64,000 nucleotides of DNA from Janthinobacterium lividum. Its GTDB lineage: Bacteria > Pseudomonadota > Gammaproteobacteria > Burkholderiales > Burkholderiaceae_D. The position numbers and the translations under genes were made by a program. The notes under the pieces are model-generated. The model was not told the DNA's origin. It worked only from the letters and a program-made list of their open reading frames with translations, and made no database searches. Shown here piece after piece: positions 8,753 to 17,477 of the stretch; within the stretch, counting starts at the first letter, position 1; each line of letters opens with the position of its first letter. Location of the stretch: contig NZ_JAAOLY010000002.1 of assembly GCF_011601275.1 (NCBI RefSeq), positions 310,001 through 374,000 of the forward strand. Reading direction: 5' to 3'.

Positions 8753-8926
8753 GGCGGCTCCACTGGATCTTATAGTAACTAATTGTGTCCAGTTTATCCT
8801 TAAATTAGTACTTATACGATCCAAATTGCAAAAAATACGTCGCTATGGAAAACTCAATAGCTCTTAAAAGAACTATTTTAAGCCATTAATACCAATAATT
8901 AGCCCTTTTAAGTACCATCATGAAAA
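8753..8926. promoter_or_regulatory. AT-rich leader of the hipA-hipB-like module
   Basis: These 174 bases are strikingly AT-rich against the rest of the window. They hold an inverted repeat CTGGA (8763-8767)/TCCAG (8788-8792) and a perfect seven-base inverted repeat CTTAAAA (8863-8869)/TTTTAAG (8876-8882). They are candidates for the HipB-like operator and for the transcript end of the upstream dehydrogenase gene. I could not fix a -35/-10 pair, and the E. coli HipB site TATCC-N8-GGATA is absent. Confidence 0.4.
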
Positions 8927-10414
8927 TTATCCCACCTGTATCCACGTCGTCTTCAATTCCGTGTACTTGTCCAGCGCATGCAATGACTTGTCGCGCCCGT
9001 TGCCCGACTGCTTGTAGCCGCCGAACGGCACGGTGATGTCGTCGCCGTCGTACTGGTTGACGTGCACGGTGCCGGCACGCAGGGCGCGCGCCGTCTGGAT
9101 GGCCTTGGTGATGTCCGATGTCCACACGGCCGCCTGCAAGCCGTACGGCGTGGCATTGGCCTGTTTGATGGCTTCGGCGATATCCGTAAAGCCCAGCACG
9201 GACAGGACGGGACCGAAGATCTCTTCGCGCGCGATCGTCATGCTAGTATCCACGCCAAAGATGGTGGGCTGCACGTAGTAGCCGCCCGTTTCCGCGCGCA
9301 CGGCTTCGCCGCCGCCCAGCAGCTGCGCGCCTTCGCTCTTGCCGGCCGCGATATAGCCCATCACCGTTTGCATCTGCGTGGCATCGACGATGGCGCCCAT
9401 GACGGTGGCTTCGTCGAGCGGATCGCCGGGCTGGAAACGGGGCAGCATGGCCAGCGCCTTGGCGATAAATTCATCCTTGATCGATGCTTCCACGAACAGG
9501 CGCGAGGGCGCGTTGCAGCTTTCGCCCTGGTTGAAGAAGATGGAACCGACGGCGGCCGCCACGGCCTTGTCCAGGTCCGGGCAATCGGCGCACACGATGT
9601 TGGCGGACTTGCCGCCCAGCTCCGTCCACGCCCGTTTCAAATTCGACTGGCCCGCCATCTGCACGATCAATTTTCCCGTGCGCGTGGAACCCGTAAAGCC
9701 GATGCAATCGACGTCCATGTGCAGCGCCAACGCGGCGCCGGCCTCATTGCCGTAACCGGGCAGCACGTTGAAGACGCCCGCCGGCACGCCCGCTTCCAGC
9801 GCGATGTCGGCCAGGCGCAAGGCCGTCAGCGGCGATTTTTCGGACGGTTTCAATATCACGCTGTTGCCGGCCGCGAGGGCGGGCGCGATCTTCCAGGCGG
9901 CCATGATCATCGGGTAGTTCCACGGCACGATGGCAGCGACGACGCCCACCGGTTCGCGCGTGATCAGGGCCAGGCTGTTGGCGGGAGTCGGTGCGATTTC
10001 ATCGTAGACTTTATCGATCGCCTCGCCATACCAGCGCAGGCAATTGGCCGTGGCGCCCACGTCCACGCTCTGGCTGTATTTGATCGGTTTGCCCATGTCC
10101 AGGGTTTCCAGCAGGGCCAGCTCGGGACCGTATTTCTGCACCAGGTCGGCGAACTTGATCAATGTCCGCTTGCGCTGCGCGGGGGACTTGCCTGCCCAGC
10201 GGCGGTCCTCGAAAGCGGCGCGGGCCGCCAGCACGGCCGCATCGACGTCAGCGCCGTCACAACGGGCTACCTGCCCCAGCACACGCCCGTCGATGGGCGA
10301 GAGATTGTCGAAGCTCTGGCCTGATGCGGCCCCCACGCGTTCGCCATTGATGAAGGCGCGGCCATCGATCTTGAGCTCCGCGGCCCGTGCATGCCAGCTG
10401 GTGTTCTCCGTCAT
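8927..10414 (-). CDS. Aldehyde dehydrogenase, gamma-glutamyl-gamma-aminobutyraldehyde dehydrogenase type
   Basis: A 495-residue NAD(P)-dependent dehydrogenase of the PuuC/AldH group. Visible are the oxyanion Asn in VPWNYPMIMAAWK near 165, the nucleotide site GFTGSTRTGK near 240, the catalytic Glu in ELGGKSANIV near 263, and the catalytic Cys in NQGESCNAPSR near 298, with EEIFGPVLSV near 395. In the Puu pathway it oxidises gamma-glutamyl-gamma-aminobutyraldehyde to gamma-glutamyl-GABA. It follows the polyamine transporter genes on the same strand, and puuA, puuD and spuC homologues lie upstream, which supports that substrate. Other aldehydes remain possible. Confidence 0.88.
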   Translation of the reverse strand: MTENTSWHARAAELKIDGRAFINGERVGAASGQSFDNLSPIDGRVLGQVARCDGADVDAAVLAARAAFEDRRWAGKSPAQRKRTLIKFADLVQKYGPELALLETLDMGKPIKYSQSVDVGATANCLRWYGEAIDKVYDEIAPTPANSLALITREPVGVVAAIVPWNYPMIMAAWKIAPALAAGNSVILKPSEKSPLTALRLADIALEAGVPAGVFNVLPGYGNEAGAALALHMDVDCIGFTGSTRTGKLIVQMAGQSNLKRAWTELGGKSANIVCADCPDLDKAVAAAVGSIFFNQGESCNAPSRLFVEASIKDEFIAKALAMLPRFQPGDPLDEATVMGAIVDATQMQTVMGYIAAGKSEGAQLLGGGEAVRAETGGYYVQPTIFGVDTSMTIAREEIFGPVLSVLGFTDIAEAIKQANATPYGLQAAVWTSDITKAIQTARALRAGTVHVNQYDGDDITVPFGGYKQSGNGRDKSLHALDKYTELKTTWIQVG

Positions 10415-10444
10415 TGTCGTCTCCAGACAAGTAAAAGAGCCAGC

Positions 10445-11296
10445 CTACTCCTTTTCCAGAGAATAGGCCGCAGACATCTGCTTGCGCCGTCGCCGGTCGG
10501 CGCGCGCCAGCATCACGGCATACGCGATCACGGCAAGCGTCACCACCAGGATGGTCAGCGCGGCGATCGCGTTGACGCGCGGATCGAGCCCCAGGCGCGC
10601 GCGCGAGAAGATCACCAGCGGCATCGTCGTCGAACCGGGACCGGACAGGAAGGCCGACAGCACCACGTCGTCGAGCGACAGGGTGAATGTCAGCAGCCAG
10701 GCCGATGCCAGCGCTTGCGTGATGTTCGGCAGGGTCACGAGGAAGAACACCTGATGCGCGCGACAGCCCAGGTCCATGGCCGCTTCGGCCAGGGATTTAC
10801 TCATTTCCTGGAGACGCGACTGTACCACCACGGCCGCATACGCCATTCCCAGCAGGGTGTGGCCGAGCCAGATGGTCAGCACGCCCCGTTCGGGAAAACC
10901 GAAGACCTTTTGCATGGACACGAGCATCAGCAGCAGGGACAGGCCGATGATCACTTCCGGCATCACCAGCGGTGCGCTGACCATGGACGAGAACAAGGTG
11001 CGGCCACGGAAGCGCTGGTAGCTCGTCAAGGCAAAGGCGGCAAACGTGCCGAGGATGACGGACGAGGTGGCCGACATGAAGGCGATCTTCAGGGAGAGGC
11101 CAAAACCCGAGATGATCTCCGTATCGCTCATCAACTCGCGGTACCAGCGCAGCGAAAAGCCGCTCCACACCATGTCCTGGCGCGAGCTGTTGAACGAAAA
11201 GACGATCAGCACGATGATGGGCAGGTAGAGGAACAGATAGCCGAGCGAGAGCCAGCCGCGGCCGAACCAGCGCTGCAGGAAAGTACGTCCGTTCAT
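10445..11296 (-). CDS. potI: Polyamine ABC transporter permease (PotI-like)
   Basis: An inner-membrane permease of 283 residues with six hydrophobic segments and the cytoplasmic EAA loop (SLAEAAMDLGCRAHQVFFLV, near 175) that contacts the ATPase. The segment LTFTLSLDDVVLSAFLSGPG near 205 is typical of PotC/PotI. It pairs with the PotH-like protein to form the channel of a putrescine/spermidine importer. The start overlaps the potH stop by four bases (ATGA type), and 30 bases separate it from the dehydrogenase gene downstream. Confidence 0.92.
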   Translation of the reverse strand: MNGRTFLQRWFGRGWLSLGYLFLYLPIIVLIVFSFNSSRQDMVWSGFSLRWYRELMSDTEIISGFGLSLKIAFMSATSSVILGTFAAFALTSYQRFRGRTLFSSMVSAPLVMPEVIIGLSLLLMLVSMQKVFGFPERGVLTIWLGHTLLGMAYAAVVVQSRLQEMSKSLAEAAMDLGCRAHQVFFLVTLPNITQALASAWLLTFTLSLDDVVLSAFLSGPGSTTMPLVIFSRARLGLDPRVNAIAALTILVVTLAVIAYAVMLARADRRRRKQMSAAYSLEKE

Positions 11297-12222
11297 GTGC
11301 GCTCCTCCGCGTCCTGGTCCTTCTTGTATTTGTTAAAAATCGCCATCGGCACGAGGATCAGCAAGACCACCAGCACCGTCACCGACGAAGCCATGGCCCA
11401 GTCGTTATTGGTGAAATATTCATCCCACAGCACGCGGCCGATCATCAGGGTTTCCGGGCCGCCCAGCAGCTCGGGAATCACATATTCGCCCACGGACGGA
11501 ATGGACACCAGCATGGCACCGGCGATGATGCCCGACTTCGACAGGGGCACGGTGATGCGCCAGAACGCCTGCAAAGGCGTGGCGCCCAGGTCGGCCGCCG
11601 CTTCCAGGTAGCGCATGTCCATTTTCACCAGATTCGCGTACAGGGGCAGGATCATGAACGGCAGATACGCGTACACCATGCCGACGACCAGCGAAAACGA
11701 GGTGTTCATCATGTGCAGCGGTTCGCTCACCACGCCCAGCGCGATCAACAGGTCGTTGAGCAAGCCGTGGTTGGCGAGGATGCCCTTCCACGCATACACG
11801 CGCAGCAGGAACGAAGTCCAGAACGGCAGCATCACCAGCATCATCAGCACGGGCCGGATGGACGGCCTGGCGCGCGCCATGAAGTAGGCGAACGGGTAGC
11901 CGATGAAGAGGCAAATGGCCGTGGTGATGGCCGCGTACTTGATGGAGCTGAGGTAGGTGAGCAGATACAGCTCATCGGCGGCGATGAACAGGTAGTTGGC
12001 GATTTTCACCTTCAGCACGACGATGCCGTCGACGTACGACAGCAAGCCGCCGAACGGGCTGCCCGCCGTGTCCATGTCGGACAGGCTGATGCGCAGTACG
12101 ATCAGGAATGGTACCAAAAAGGCGGCCGCCAGGAACAGCGAGGGCACGGCGATGACGGCGTTGCGCCCAGTCACCCAACGCAGGGTGACGAGCTTACGCA
12201 GCGATTGCAGGAGGGACGTCAT
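11293..12222 (-). CDS. potH: Polyamine ABC transporter permease (PotH-like)
   Basis: The other membrane subunit of the importer, 309 residues. It has an N-terminal signal-anchor segment near 20-42, a long periplasmic loop, and further membrane helices including IKYAAITTAICLFIGYPFAY. The EAA loop YLEAAADLGATPLQAFWRIT lies near 205 and the PSVGEYVIPELLGGPETLMI block near 245, as in PotB/PotH. The C-terminus is charged (YKKDQDAEER). It overlaps potI by four bases and follows potG after seven, so the three are co-transcribed. Confidence 0.92.
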   Translation of the reverse strand: MTSLLQSLRKLVTLRWVTGRNAVIAVPSLFLAAAFLVPFLIVLRISLSDMDTAGSPFGGLLSYVDGIVVLKVKIANYLFIAADELYLLTYLSSIKYAAITTAICLFIGYPFAYFMARARPSIRPVLMMLVMLPFWTSFLLRVYAWKGILANHGLLNDLLIALGVVSEPLHMMNTSFSLVVGMVYAYLPFMILPLYANLVKMDMRYLEAAADLGATPLQAFWRITVPLSKSGIIAGAMLVSIPSVGEYVIPELLGGPETLMIGRVLWDEYFTNNDWAMASSVTVLVVLLILVPMAIFNKYKKDQDAEERT

Positions 12223-12229
12223 GATGGCC

Positions 12230-13378
12230 TCAGCTGGTCAGCACGACGATGTCGGCGCCATCCCACCACACCCACACGCGCTGTTCGCGCTCGAGGCGCG
12301 CGACGTCGTGGCGAGCCGCGTTGGTGCGCGACACTTTCACCACCGTGCCGCTGTCGAGGCGCACGTGGTAGCTGGTTTCATTGCCAAAATACGCCATGGC
12401 GACGATTGCTCCTTGCGCGCAGTTGTAGCCATGTTCCGCTGGCGACGCCCGTTCTTCCAAAGCGGGTGGCGCGATCTGGATGCCGATTTTCTCGGGACGC
12501 ACGGCCACCGAGACATCCATGCCCAGATTGCCCGTGATGCCGTGCGAGACATAGTGCTCGCCATCGGGCGTGGCGATGACCACGTGGTCGGGCTCGTCAT
12601 GCGCGATGCGGCCGTCGAACAGGTTGACGCTGCCGATGAAATCGGCGACGAAACGGCAGTTCGGCGTTTCATAGATTTCGCCGGGAGCGCCCACCTGCAG
12701 GATGCGCCCTTCGCTCATGACGGCGATGCGCGTGGCCATGCTCATGGCCTCGTCCTGGTCGTGCGTGACCATCACGCAGGTGACGCCCACCTGCTCGATG
12801 ATGTTCACCAGTTCCATCTGCGTGCGCTCGCGCAGTTTTTTATCCAGCGCGCCCAGCGGCTCATCGAGCAGCAGCAATTGCGGCCGCTTGGCCAGGCTGC
12901 GCGCCAGCGCCACGCGCTGCTGCTGCCCGCCCGACAGCTGGTGCGGCTTGCGCTTCGCGTATTGGCCCAGCTGCACCAGCGCCAGCATCTGCTCGACGCG
13001 CGCCGCCACTTCCGCTTTCGGCAAACCGTCGCGGCGCAGGCCGAAGGCGATGTTGTCCCACACGGATAAATGGGGGAACAGCGCGTACGACTGGAACATC
13101 ATGTTGATCGGGCGCTGGTGCGGCGGCACATCGACGATGCTGTTGCCCGCCAGGGCGATGCGCCCCGACGTCGGCGTCTCGAAACCGGCCAGCATGCGCA
13201 GCAGGGTCGACTTGCCGCAACCTGAACTGCCCAGCAAGGCGAAGATCTCGCCCTTGTTGATCGTCACGGAAATATCATTGACGGCGCGCACGCCATCGAA
13301 TTCCTTGACCAGTTGATCAATCAGCAAGAAGGGCGCTGAGGCGTCGCTGGCCGACGCGGCGGGTGTTGCTATCGTCAT
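12230..13378 (-). CDS. potG: Polyamine ABC transporter ATP-binding subunit (PotG-like)
   Basis: The 382-residue ATPase that powers the PotH/PotI channel. Walker A is GSSGCGKST near 50, the Q-loop MMFQSYALFPHLSV near 92, the ABC signature LSGGQQQRVALARS near 146, Walker B LLLLDEPLGALD near 168, and the H-loop VMVTHDQDEA near 203. The C-terminal ~140 residues form a TOBE domain, the place where PotA/PotG subunits can be regulated. No periplasmic binding protein gene (PotF/SpuD type) accompanies it, so substrate specificity must come from a protein encoded elsewhere. Confidence 0.93.
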   Translation of the reverse strand: MTIATPAASASDASAPFLLIDQLVKEFDGVRAVNDISVTINKGEIFALLGSSGCGKSTLLRMLAGFETPTSGRIALAGNSIVDVPPHQRPINMMFQSYALFPHLSVWDNIAFGLRRDGLPKAEVAARVEQMLALVQLGQYAKRKPHQLSGGQQQRVALARSLAKRPQLLLLDEPLGALDKKLRERTQMELVNIIEQVGVTCVMVTHDQDEAMSMATRIAVMSEGRILQVGAPGEIYETPNCRFVADFIGSVNLFDGRIAHDEPDHVVIATPDGEHYVSHGITGNLGMDVSVAVRPEKIGIQIAPPALEERASPAEHGYNCAQGAIVAMAYFGNETSYHVRLDSGTVVKVSRTNAARHDVARLEREQRVWVWWDGADIVVLTS

Positions 13379-13428
13379 GTGTGGGTGGCTTCTGGGTAAG
13401 GGGATGTCAATAAGATGGTGTCAAAATG

Positions 13429-13455
13429 AAAAACTGGCCGCGAATGCAGCGGCCA
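13429..13455 (-). terminator. Terminator-like hairpin between spuC and potG
   Basis: TGGCCGC (13435-13441) pairs with GCGGCCA (13449-13455) over a seven-base loop. On the minus strand a run of five T follows (the A run at 13429-13433). It lies after spuC and before potG, so it may end the catabolic transcript or act as a partial stop inside a longer operon. Confidence 0.6.
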
Positions 13456-13475
13456 AGATGGAAGTTTAGCGGAAC

Positions 13476-13514
13476 TGCCGCCATTGCGGTCCAAAAAATG
13501 CGCAGATGGCGGCA
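13476..13514. repeat. Nine-base inverted repeat after spuC
   Basis: TGCCGCCAT (13476-13484) and ATGGCGGCA (13506-13514) are perfect inverted copies separated by 21 bases. The right copy lies 16 bases past the spuC stop. It could form a longer hairpin in the spuC 3' end or be a regulator site; nothing decides between these. Confidence 0.45.
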
Positions 13515-13529
13515 AAATGGGGCAAAAAC

Positions 13530-14990
13530 CTACACCCAGCCCTTCGCTTTCACATCCGCATACGTCTTGTCCAGGCACAGCCGTATCAAGCCCACCATTT
13601 CATCGATCTGCGCGCGCGTCATCACCAGCGGCGGGGCAACGATCATGCGCTCGCCCACGGCGCGCATGATGACGCCATTGTCGAACATGTGGCCGCGGCA
13701 GATCATGCCCACACCCTGGCCCTCGTCGAACAGCTCGTTCTCGTGCACGGTGGCGCCCTTCCTGCGCACCAGGTTCAGGCCCGCGACCAGGCCGCAGCTG
13801 TCCGCATAGCCGACCAGCGGATGTTCGCCCAGGCTGGCGAAACACTGATGCAGGTATGGCCCCGTGTCCTCGGCCACCTTGGCCACCAGCTGCTCTTCCT
13901 CGATGATGCGGATGTTTTCCAGCGCGGCCGCGCAGGCCACGGGGTGGCCCGAATACGTGAAGCCGTGCGTGAACTCGCCGCCCTGTTCAATCAAGACTTT
14001 AGCGACGCGATCCCCCACCAGCACGCCGCCCAGCGGCACATAGCCCGAGGTGACGCCCTTGGCGAACGTGATCAGGTCGGGCTTGATGCCGAACAGTTCG
14101 GAACCGAACCAGCGCCCCAGGCGGCCGAAGCCGCAGATGACTTCATCGGCGATCAGCAAGATGCCGTACTTGTCGCAGATGCGCTGGATTTCGGGCCAGT
14201 ACGTCGCTGGCGGGATGATGACGCCGCCGGCGCCCTGCACCGGTTCGCCAATGAAGGCGGCCACCTTGTCGGCGCCGATTTCCAGGATTTTGTCTTCCAG
14301 CCAGCCGGCCGCCTTCAGGCCAAAGGCTTCCGGGCTCAAGCCGTGCCCCGACTCCAGGTAATTGGGCTGGCCAATATGCGCGATGCCCGGTATCGGCATG
14401 CCGCCCTGCGCATGCATGCCGTCCATGCCGCCCAGGGACGCTCCCGCCACCGTGCTGCCGTGATAGGCGTTGTGGCGGCTGATGATGGTGTGGCGCTGCT
14501 TGTAGCCGAGGATATCCCAGTAGCGGCGCACCATGCGCAAATTCGTGTCGTTGCCTTCGGAACCGGAACTGGTGAAGAACACGTGCTGGAACTGCGGCGG
14601 CGATATTTGCGCCAGCTTGGCCGCCAGCTGCGCGGCCGGCACGTTCGTCGTGCCAAAGAAGCTGTTATAGAACGGCAGCGTCTCCATCTGCCGGTACACG
14701 GCTTGCGAAATCGACGTGCGGCCATAGCCCACGTTGACGCACCACAGGCCCGACATCCCGTCGACGATCTTCTTGCCCTGGCTATCCCACAGGTAGACGC
14801 CGTCGCCGCGCACCATCACGCGCGCGCCTTTCGACGCCAGGTCCTGGAAATCGGTGAATGGGTGCAGGTAGTGGGCCGAGTCCATCTGCTGGATGGCGGC
14901 CGTGTCATACACCTGCGGCGCCGCGTTTTTCTGCGCCACGGAGGCAACCAGGGCGGCAATTGGCGCCAGCGGATTATTGGATGTGCTCAT
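13530..14990 (-). CDS. spuC: Putrescine/polyamine-pyruvate aminotransferase (class III)
   Basis: A PLP enzyme of 486 residues, class III omega-aminotransferase. Motifs include VNVGYGRTSI near 91, the cofactor block FTSSGSEGNDTNLRMVRRYW near 138, the Asp of LIADEVICGFGR near 277, and the Schiff-base lysine in LITFAKGVTSGYVPLGG near 310. SpuC in Pseudomonas transfers the amino group of putrescine to pyruvate; the neighbouring gamma-glutamylation genes suggest polyamine use here too. Related enzymes accept other diamines or beta-alanine, so the exact substrate is an inference. It lies 12 bases after puuA and likely shares its transcript. Confidence 0.85.
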   Translation of the reverse strand: MSTSNNPLAPIAALVASVAQKNAAPQVYDTAAIQQMDSAHYLHPFTDFQDLASKGARVMVRGDGVYLWDSQGKKIVDGMSGLWCVNVGYGRTSISQAVYRQMETLPFYNSFFGTTNVPAAQLAAKLAQISPPQFQHVFFTSSGSEGNDTNLRMVRRYWDILGYKQRHTIISRHNAYHGSTVAGASLGGMDGMHAQGGMPIPGIAHIGQPNYLESGHGLSPEAFGLKAAGWLEDKILEIGADKVAAFIGEPVQGAGGVIIPPATYWPEIQRICDKYGILLIADEVICGFGRLGRWFGSELFGIKPDLITFAKGVTSGYVPLGGVLVGDRVAKVLIEQGGEFTHGFTYSGHPVACAAALENIRIIEEEQLVAKVAEDTGPYLHQCFASLGEHPLVGYADSCGLVAGLNLVRRKGATVHENELFDEGQGVGMICRGHMFDNGVIMRAVGERMIVAPPLVMTRAQIDEMVGLIRLCLDKTYADVKAKGWV

Positions 14991-15002
14991 TGAGATCCTT
15001 TC

Positions 15003-16373
15003 TTAAACGTGGAGCAGAAGATGTTCGCGCTCCCACGGGCTGATGACGGTCATGAACTCCTGGTGCTCCAGGTCCTTGATGGCCGCATACACGTCGATGA
15101 AGCGCTCGCCCAGCACCGTGCGCAGCTTGTCTTCCGCGCGCAGCAGCTGCAGGGCCTCGGGCAAGCCTTGCGGCAATTCGAACTTCATGTCGTAGGCGCT
15201 GCCCACCATCATCGGCGTCGCTTCCAGCTGCTCCGTCATGCCAAGGTAGCCGCAGGCCAGGGTGACGGCCAGCGCCAGGTAGGGATTCGCGTCGGCGCCG
15301 ATGATGCGGTTTTCCACGCGTCGGTCCTGCACGCCGGACTCGGGCACGCGAAAACCCACCGTACGGTTGTCCAGGCCCCACTGGATGTTGATCGGCGCGG
15401 CAGTGTGGCGCACGATGCGCCGGTAGGAATTCACATACGGCGCGACGATGGCCATGGCCGACGGCATGTAGCGCTGCAGGCCCGCGATGTAATGCTTGAA
15501 GATGGGCGCGGCCGAACCGTCCTCGTTGCTGAAGATATTCAGGCCCGTCTTCGCGTCGACGACGCTCTGGTGCACGTGCATGGCGGAGCCCGGTTCGCCC
15601 GCCATGGGCTTGGCCATGAAGGTGGCGTACATATCGTGTTTCAAGGCCGCTTCGCGCAAGGTGCGCTTGAAGAAAAACACCTTGTCGGCCAGGCCCAGCG
15701 GGTCACCATGCAGGAAGTTGATTTCCATCTGACCCGCGCCAATCTCGTGAATCAGCGTGTCGACGTCAAGGTTCATCAATTCGCAGTAATCGTAGATATC
15801 CTCGAACAGCGGGTCGAATTCGTTGACGGCGTCAATGCTGTACACCTGGCGGCTCGTCTCGGCCCGGCCGCTGCGCCCGATGGGCGGCTTCAATGGCAAG
15901 TCAGGGTCCGTGTTTTTCGCCGTCAAGTAGAACTCCAGCTCGGGCGCCACCACGGGTTTCCAGCCCTTGTCCGCATACAGTTTCAGCACGCGCCGCAGCA
16001 CGGAGCGCGGGGCGAAATCGACCAGAGCGCCGTCGGCAAAATAACAATCGTGGATGACTTGGGCGGTGGGATCGGTTGCCCACGGCACCATGGTGATGGT
16101 GGTGGGATCGGCCTTCAAAATCATGTCGCGGTCGGTGCTGGAAATGGCGCGGTCATAACCGCCATCGTCGACCGGATAATTGCCCGTCACCGTCATGCCC
16201 AGTACTGCTTCCGGGATGCGCATGCCGCGCTCCTGGGTGAATTTCCCGCGCGGAAGGATCTTCCCGCGCGCCACGCCCGTCAAGTCGGGGACCAGGCATT
16301 CGATTTCCGTGACGCGCTTTTCATTGAGCCACAAATCCATGTCCGTATAGGTGAAATTTTCGCGTATTGCCAT
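15003..16373 (-). CDS. puuA: Gamma-glutamylpolyamine synthetase (glutamine synthetase family)
   Basis: A 456-residue glutamine-synthetase-fold ligase that joins glutamate to putrescine (or another amine) with ATP, the first step of the Puu pathway. Fold markers are VAPELEFYL near 142, the metal/ammonia-site region QMEINFLHGDPLGLADK near 214, AMHVHQSV near 257, and NSYRRIVRHTAAPINIQWG followed by NRTVGFRVPES near 320-345. The length, and the absence of the typical GlnA adenylylation loop, fit PuuA/SpuI rather than nitrogen-assimilating GlnA. It is flanked by the hydrolase puuD and the aminotransferase gene, which supports the assignment. Confidence 0.88.
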   Translation of the reverse strand: MAIRENFTYTDMDLWLNEKRVTEIECLVPDLTGVARGKILPRGKFTQERGMRIPEAVLGMTVTGNYPVDDGGYDRAISSTDRDMILKADPTTITMVPWATDPTAQVIHDCYFADGALVDFAPRSVLRRVLKLYADKGWKPVVAPELEFYLTAKNTDPDLPLKPPIGRSGRAETSRQVYSIDAVNEFDPLFEDIYDYCELMNLDVDTLIHEIGAGQMEINFLHGDPLGLADKVFFFKRTLREAALKHDMYATFMAKPMAGEPGSAMHVHQSVVDAKTGLNIFSNEDGSAAPIFKHYIAGLQRYMPSAMAIVAPYVNSYRRIVRHTAAPINIQWGLDNRTVGFRVPESGVQDRRVENRIIGADANPYLALAVTLACGYLGMTEQLEATPMMVGSAYDMKFELPQGLPEALQLLRAEDKLRTVLGERFIDVYAAIKDLEHQEFMTVISPWEREHLLLHV

Positions 16374-16427
16374 GCTTCCCTCTCGCTGGTCTTGATCAAA
16401 CGCCGCGTACTGCCGGCGGCGCGCCTG

Positions 16428-17195
16428 TCATCCATTCTTTCTGTGCTGCTGTTCCAGGTAATCGCGACAAGCCTGGCCGAAGGCGCCGAACAGGCGCATC
16501 GACTGCGGGTTGTCTTCCACCTGCCACTCCGGGTGCCATTGCACGGCCAGCGTAAAACCGGCGGCGCTGGCCACGCTATATGCTTCCACCAGGCCGTCGT
16601 CGGCCAGGGCTTCCACCAGCAAGCCCTCGGCCAGCCGGGCGATGCCTTGGCCATGCAGGGAATTGACCATCATTTCGCTCTCGCCGCCCAAGAGCCGTGA
16701 CAGCAGGCCGTCAGGCATCAGCTTGATGCGGTGCGCGGGCCCGTACTGGCGCTCCAAAGGATCGAGCACGTTTTCACGGTGGTCCTGCATGCCAGGCACC
16801 GCGTGCACGGCCTGGTGCAGGCTGCCACCCAGGGCCACGTTGACTTCCTGGAAGCCGCGGCAAATGGCGAGCAAGGGCAGCTGGCGCGCCAGCGCGGCGC
16901 GGATCAGGGGCAAGGTGGTGGCGTCGCGCGCGGGGTCTTGCGGCAGGTCGGGATGCAGGATGTCTTCGCCATACAGGCGCGCGTCGACGTTCGAAGCGGA
17001 ACCGGTCAGCATGACGCCATCGGCGACGTGCAGCGCCGCTTCCAGGTCCGCATCCGCGCCCAGGGCGGGTAGCAGCAGCGGCATGCAGCCGGCGCCGCGC
17101 ACCACGGCGTGCAGGTATTTGTCCTGCGCCATGTGCCAGGCGTGGCTGCCAAGCTGGCGCTGGCAGGCAGGAACGAGAACGATGGGACGGCGCAT
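16428..17195 (-). CDS. puuD: Gamma-glutamyl-gamma-aminobutyrate hydrolase
   Basis: A class I glutamine amidotransferase-like hydrolase of 255 residues that splits gamma-glutamyl-GABA to glutamate and GABA. The nucleophile Cys is in LLAICRGFQEVNVALGG near 114, the His in LAVQWHPEWQ near 223, with Glu nearby; SNVDARLYGED is typical of the C26 peptidase family. It is the first gene of the minus-strand polyamine cluster, and its start lies 282 bases from the divergent MFS gene start, so the cluster promoter should lie in that gap. Confidence 0.9.
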   Translation of the reverse strand: MRRPIVLVPACQRQLGSHAWHMAQDKYLHAVVRGAGCMPLLLPALGADADLEAALHVADGVMLTGSASNVDARLYGEDILHPDLPQDPARDATTLPLIRAALARQLPLLAICRGFQEVNVALGGSLHQAVHAVPGMQDHRENVLDPLERQYGPAHRIKLMPDGLLSRLLGGESEMMVNSLHGQGIARLAEGLLVEALADDGLVEAYSVASAAGFTLAVQWHPEWQVEDNPQSMRLFGAFGQACRDYLEQQHRKNG

Positions 17196-17477
17196 AAAGC
17201 TTCCTCGCTGGCGTGACGATCCAATGACAGCGCCATGACAGCGCTGCCGCTCGCTTCACTGTACAGCAGAGCCGCAGGCAGCGGCCACACCGATGGACGT
17301 GGCCAGCGGCGGCGCACATCGCCTACACTACGGCTTTGCAATATTGCTCTTGATAAAATCATCATATGCCCGTCCGGCGCCAAACACCAGCGCCGCAGGC
17401 AAAGTCCCTTACTTTCCCATGCATCCACACCGTATTCCAGCCTTCCTGAACACCTTTTCCACCCCGAGGGGGCGGCC
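17196..17477. other. Divergent intergenic region between puuD and an MFS gene
   Basis: These 282 bases separate two divergent genes and must carry both promoters. I see an AT-richer part near 17340-17370 (TTGCTCTTGATAAAATCATC) but no clear -35/-10 pair or operator. Confidence 0.3.

Noticed and set aside
8753..8926. E. coli-type HipB operators TATCC-N8-GGATA
   Set aside because: A single TATCC occurs (8795-8799) but no properly spaced partner.
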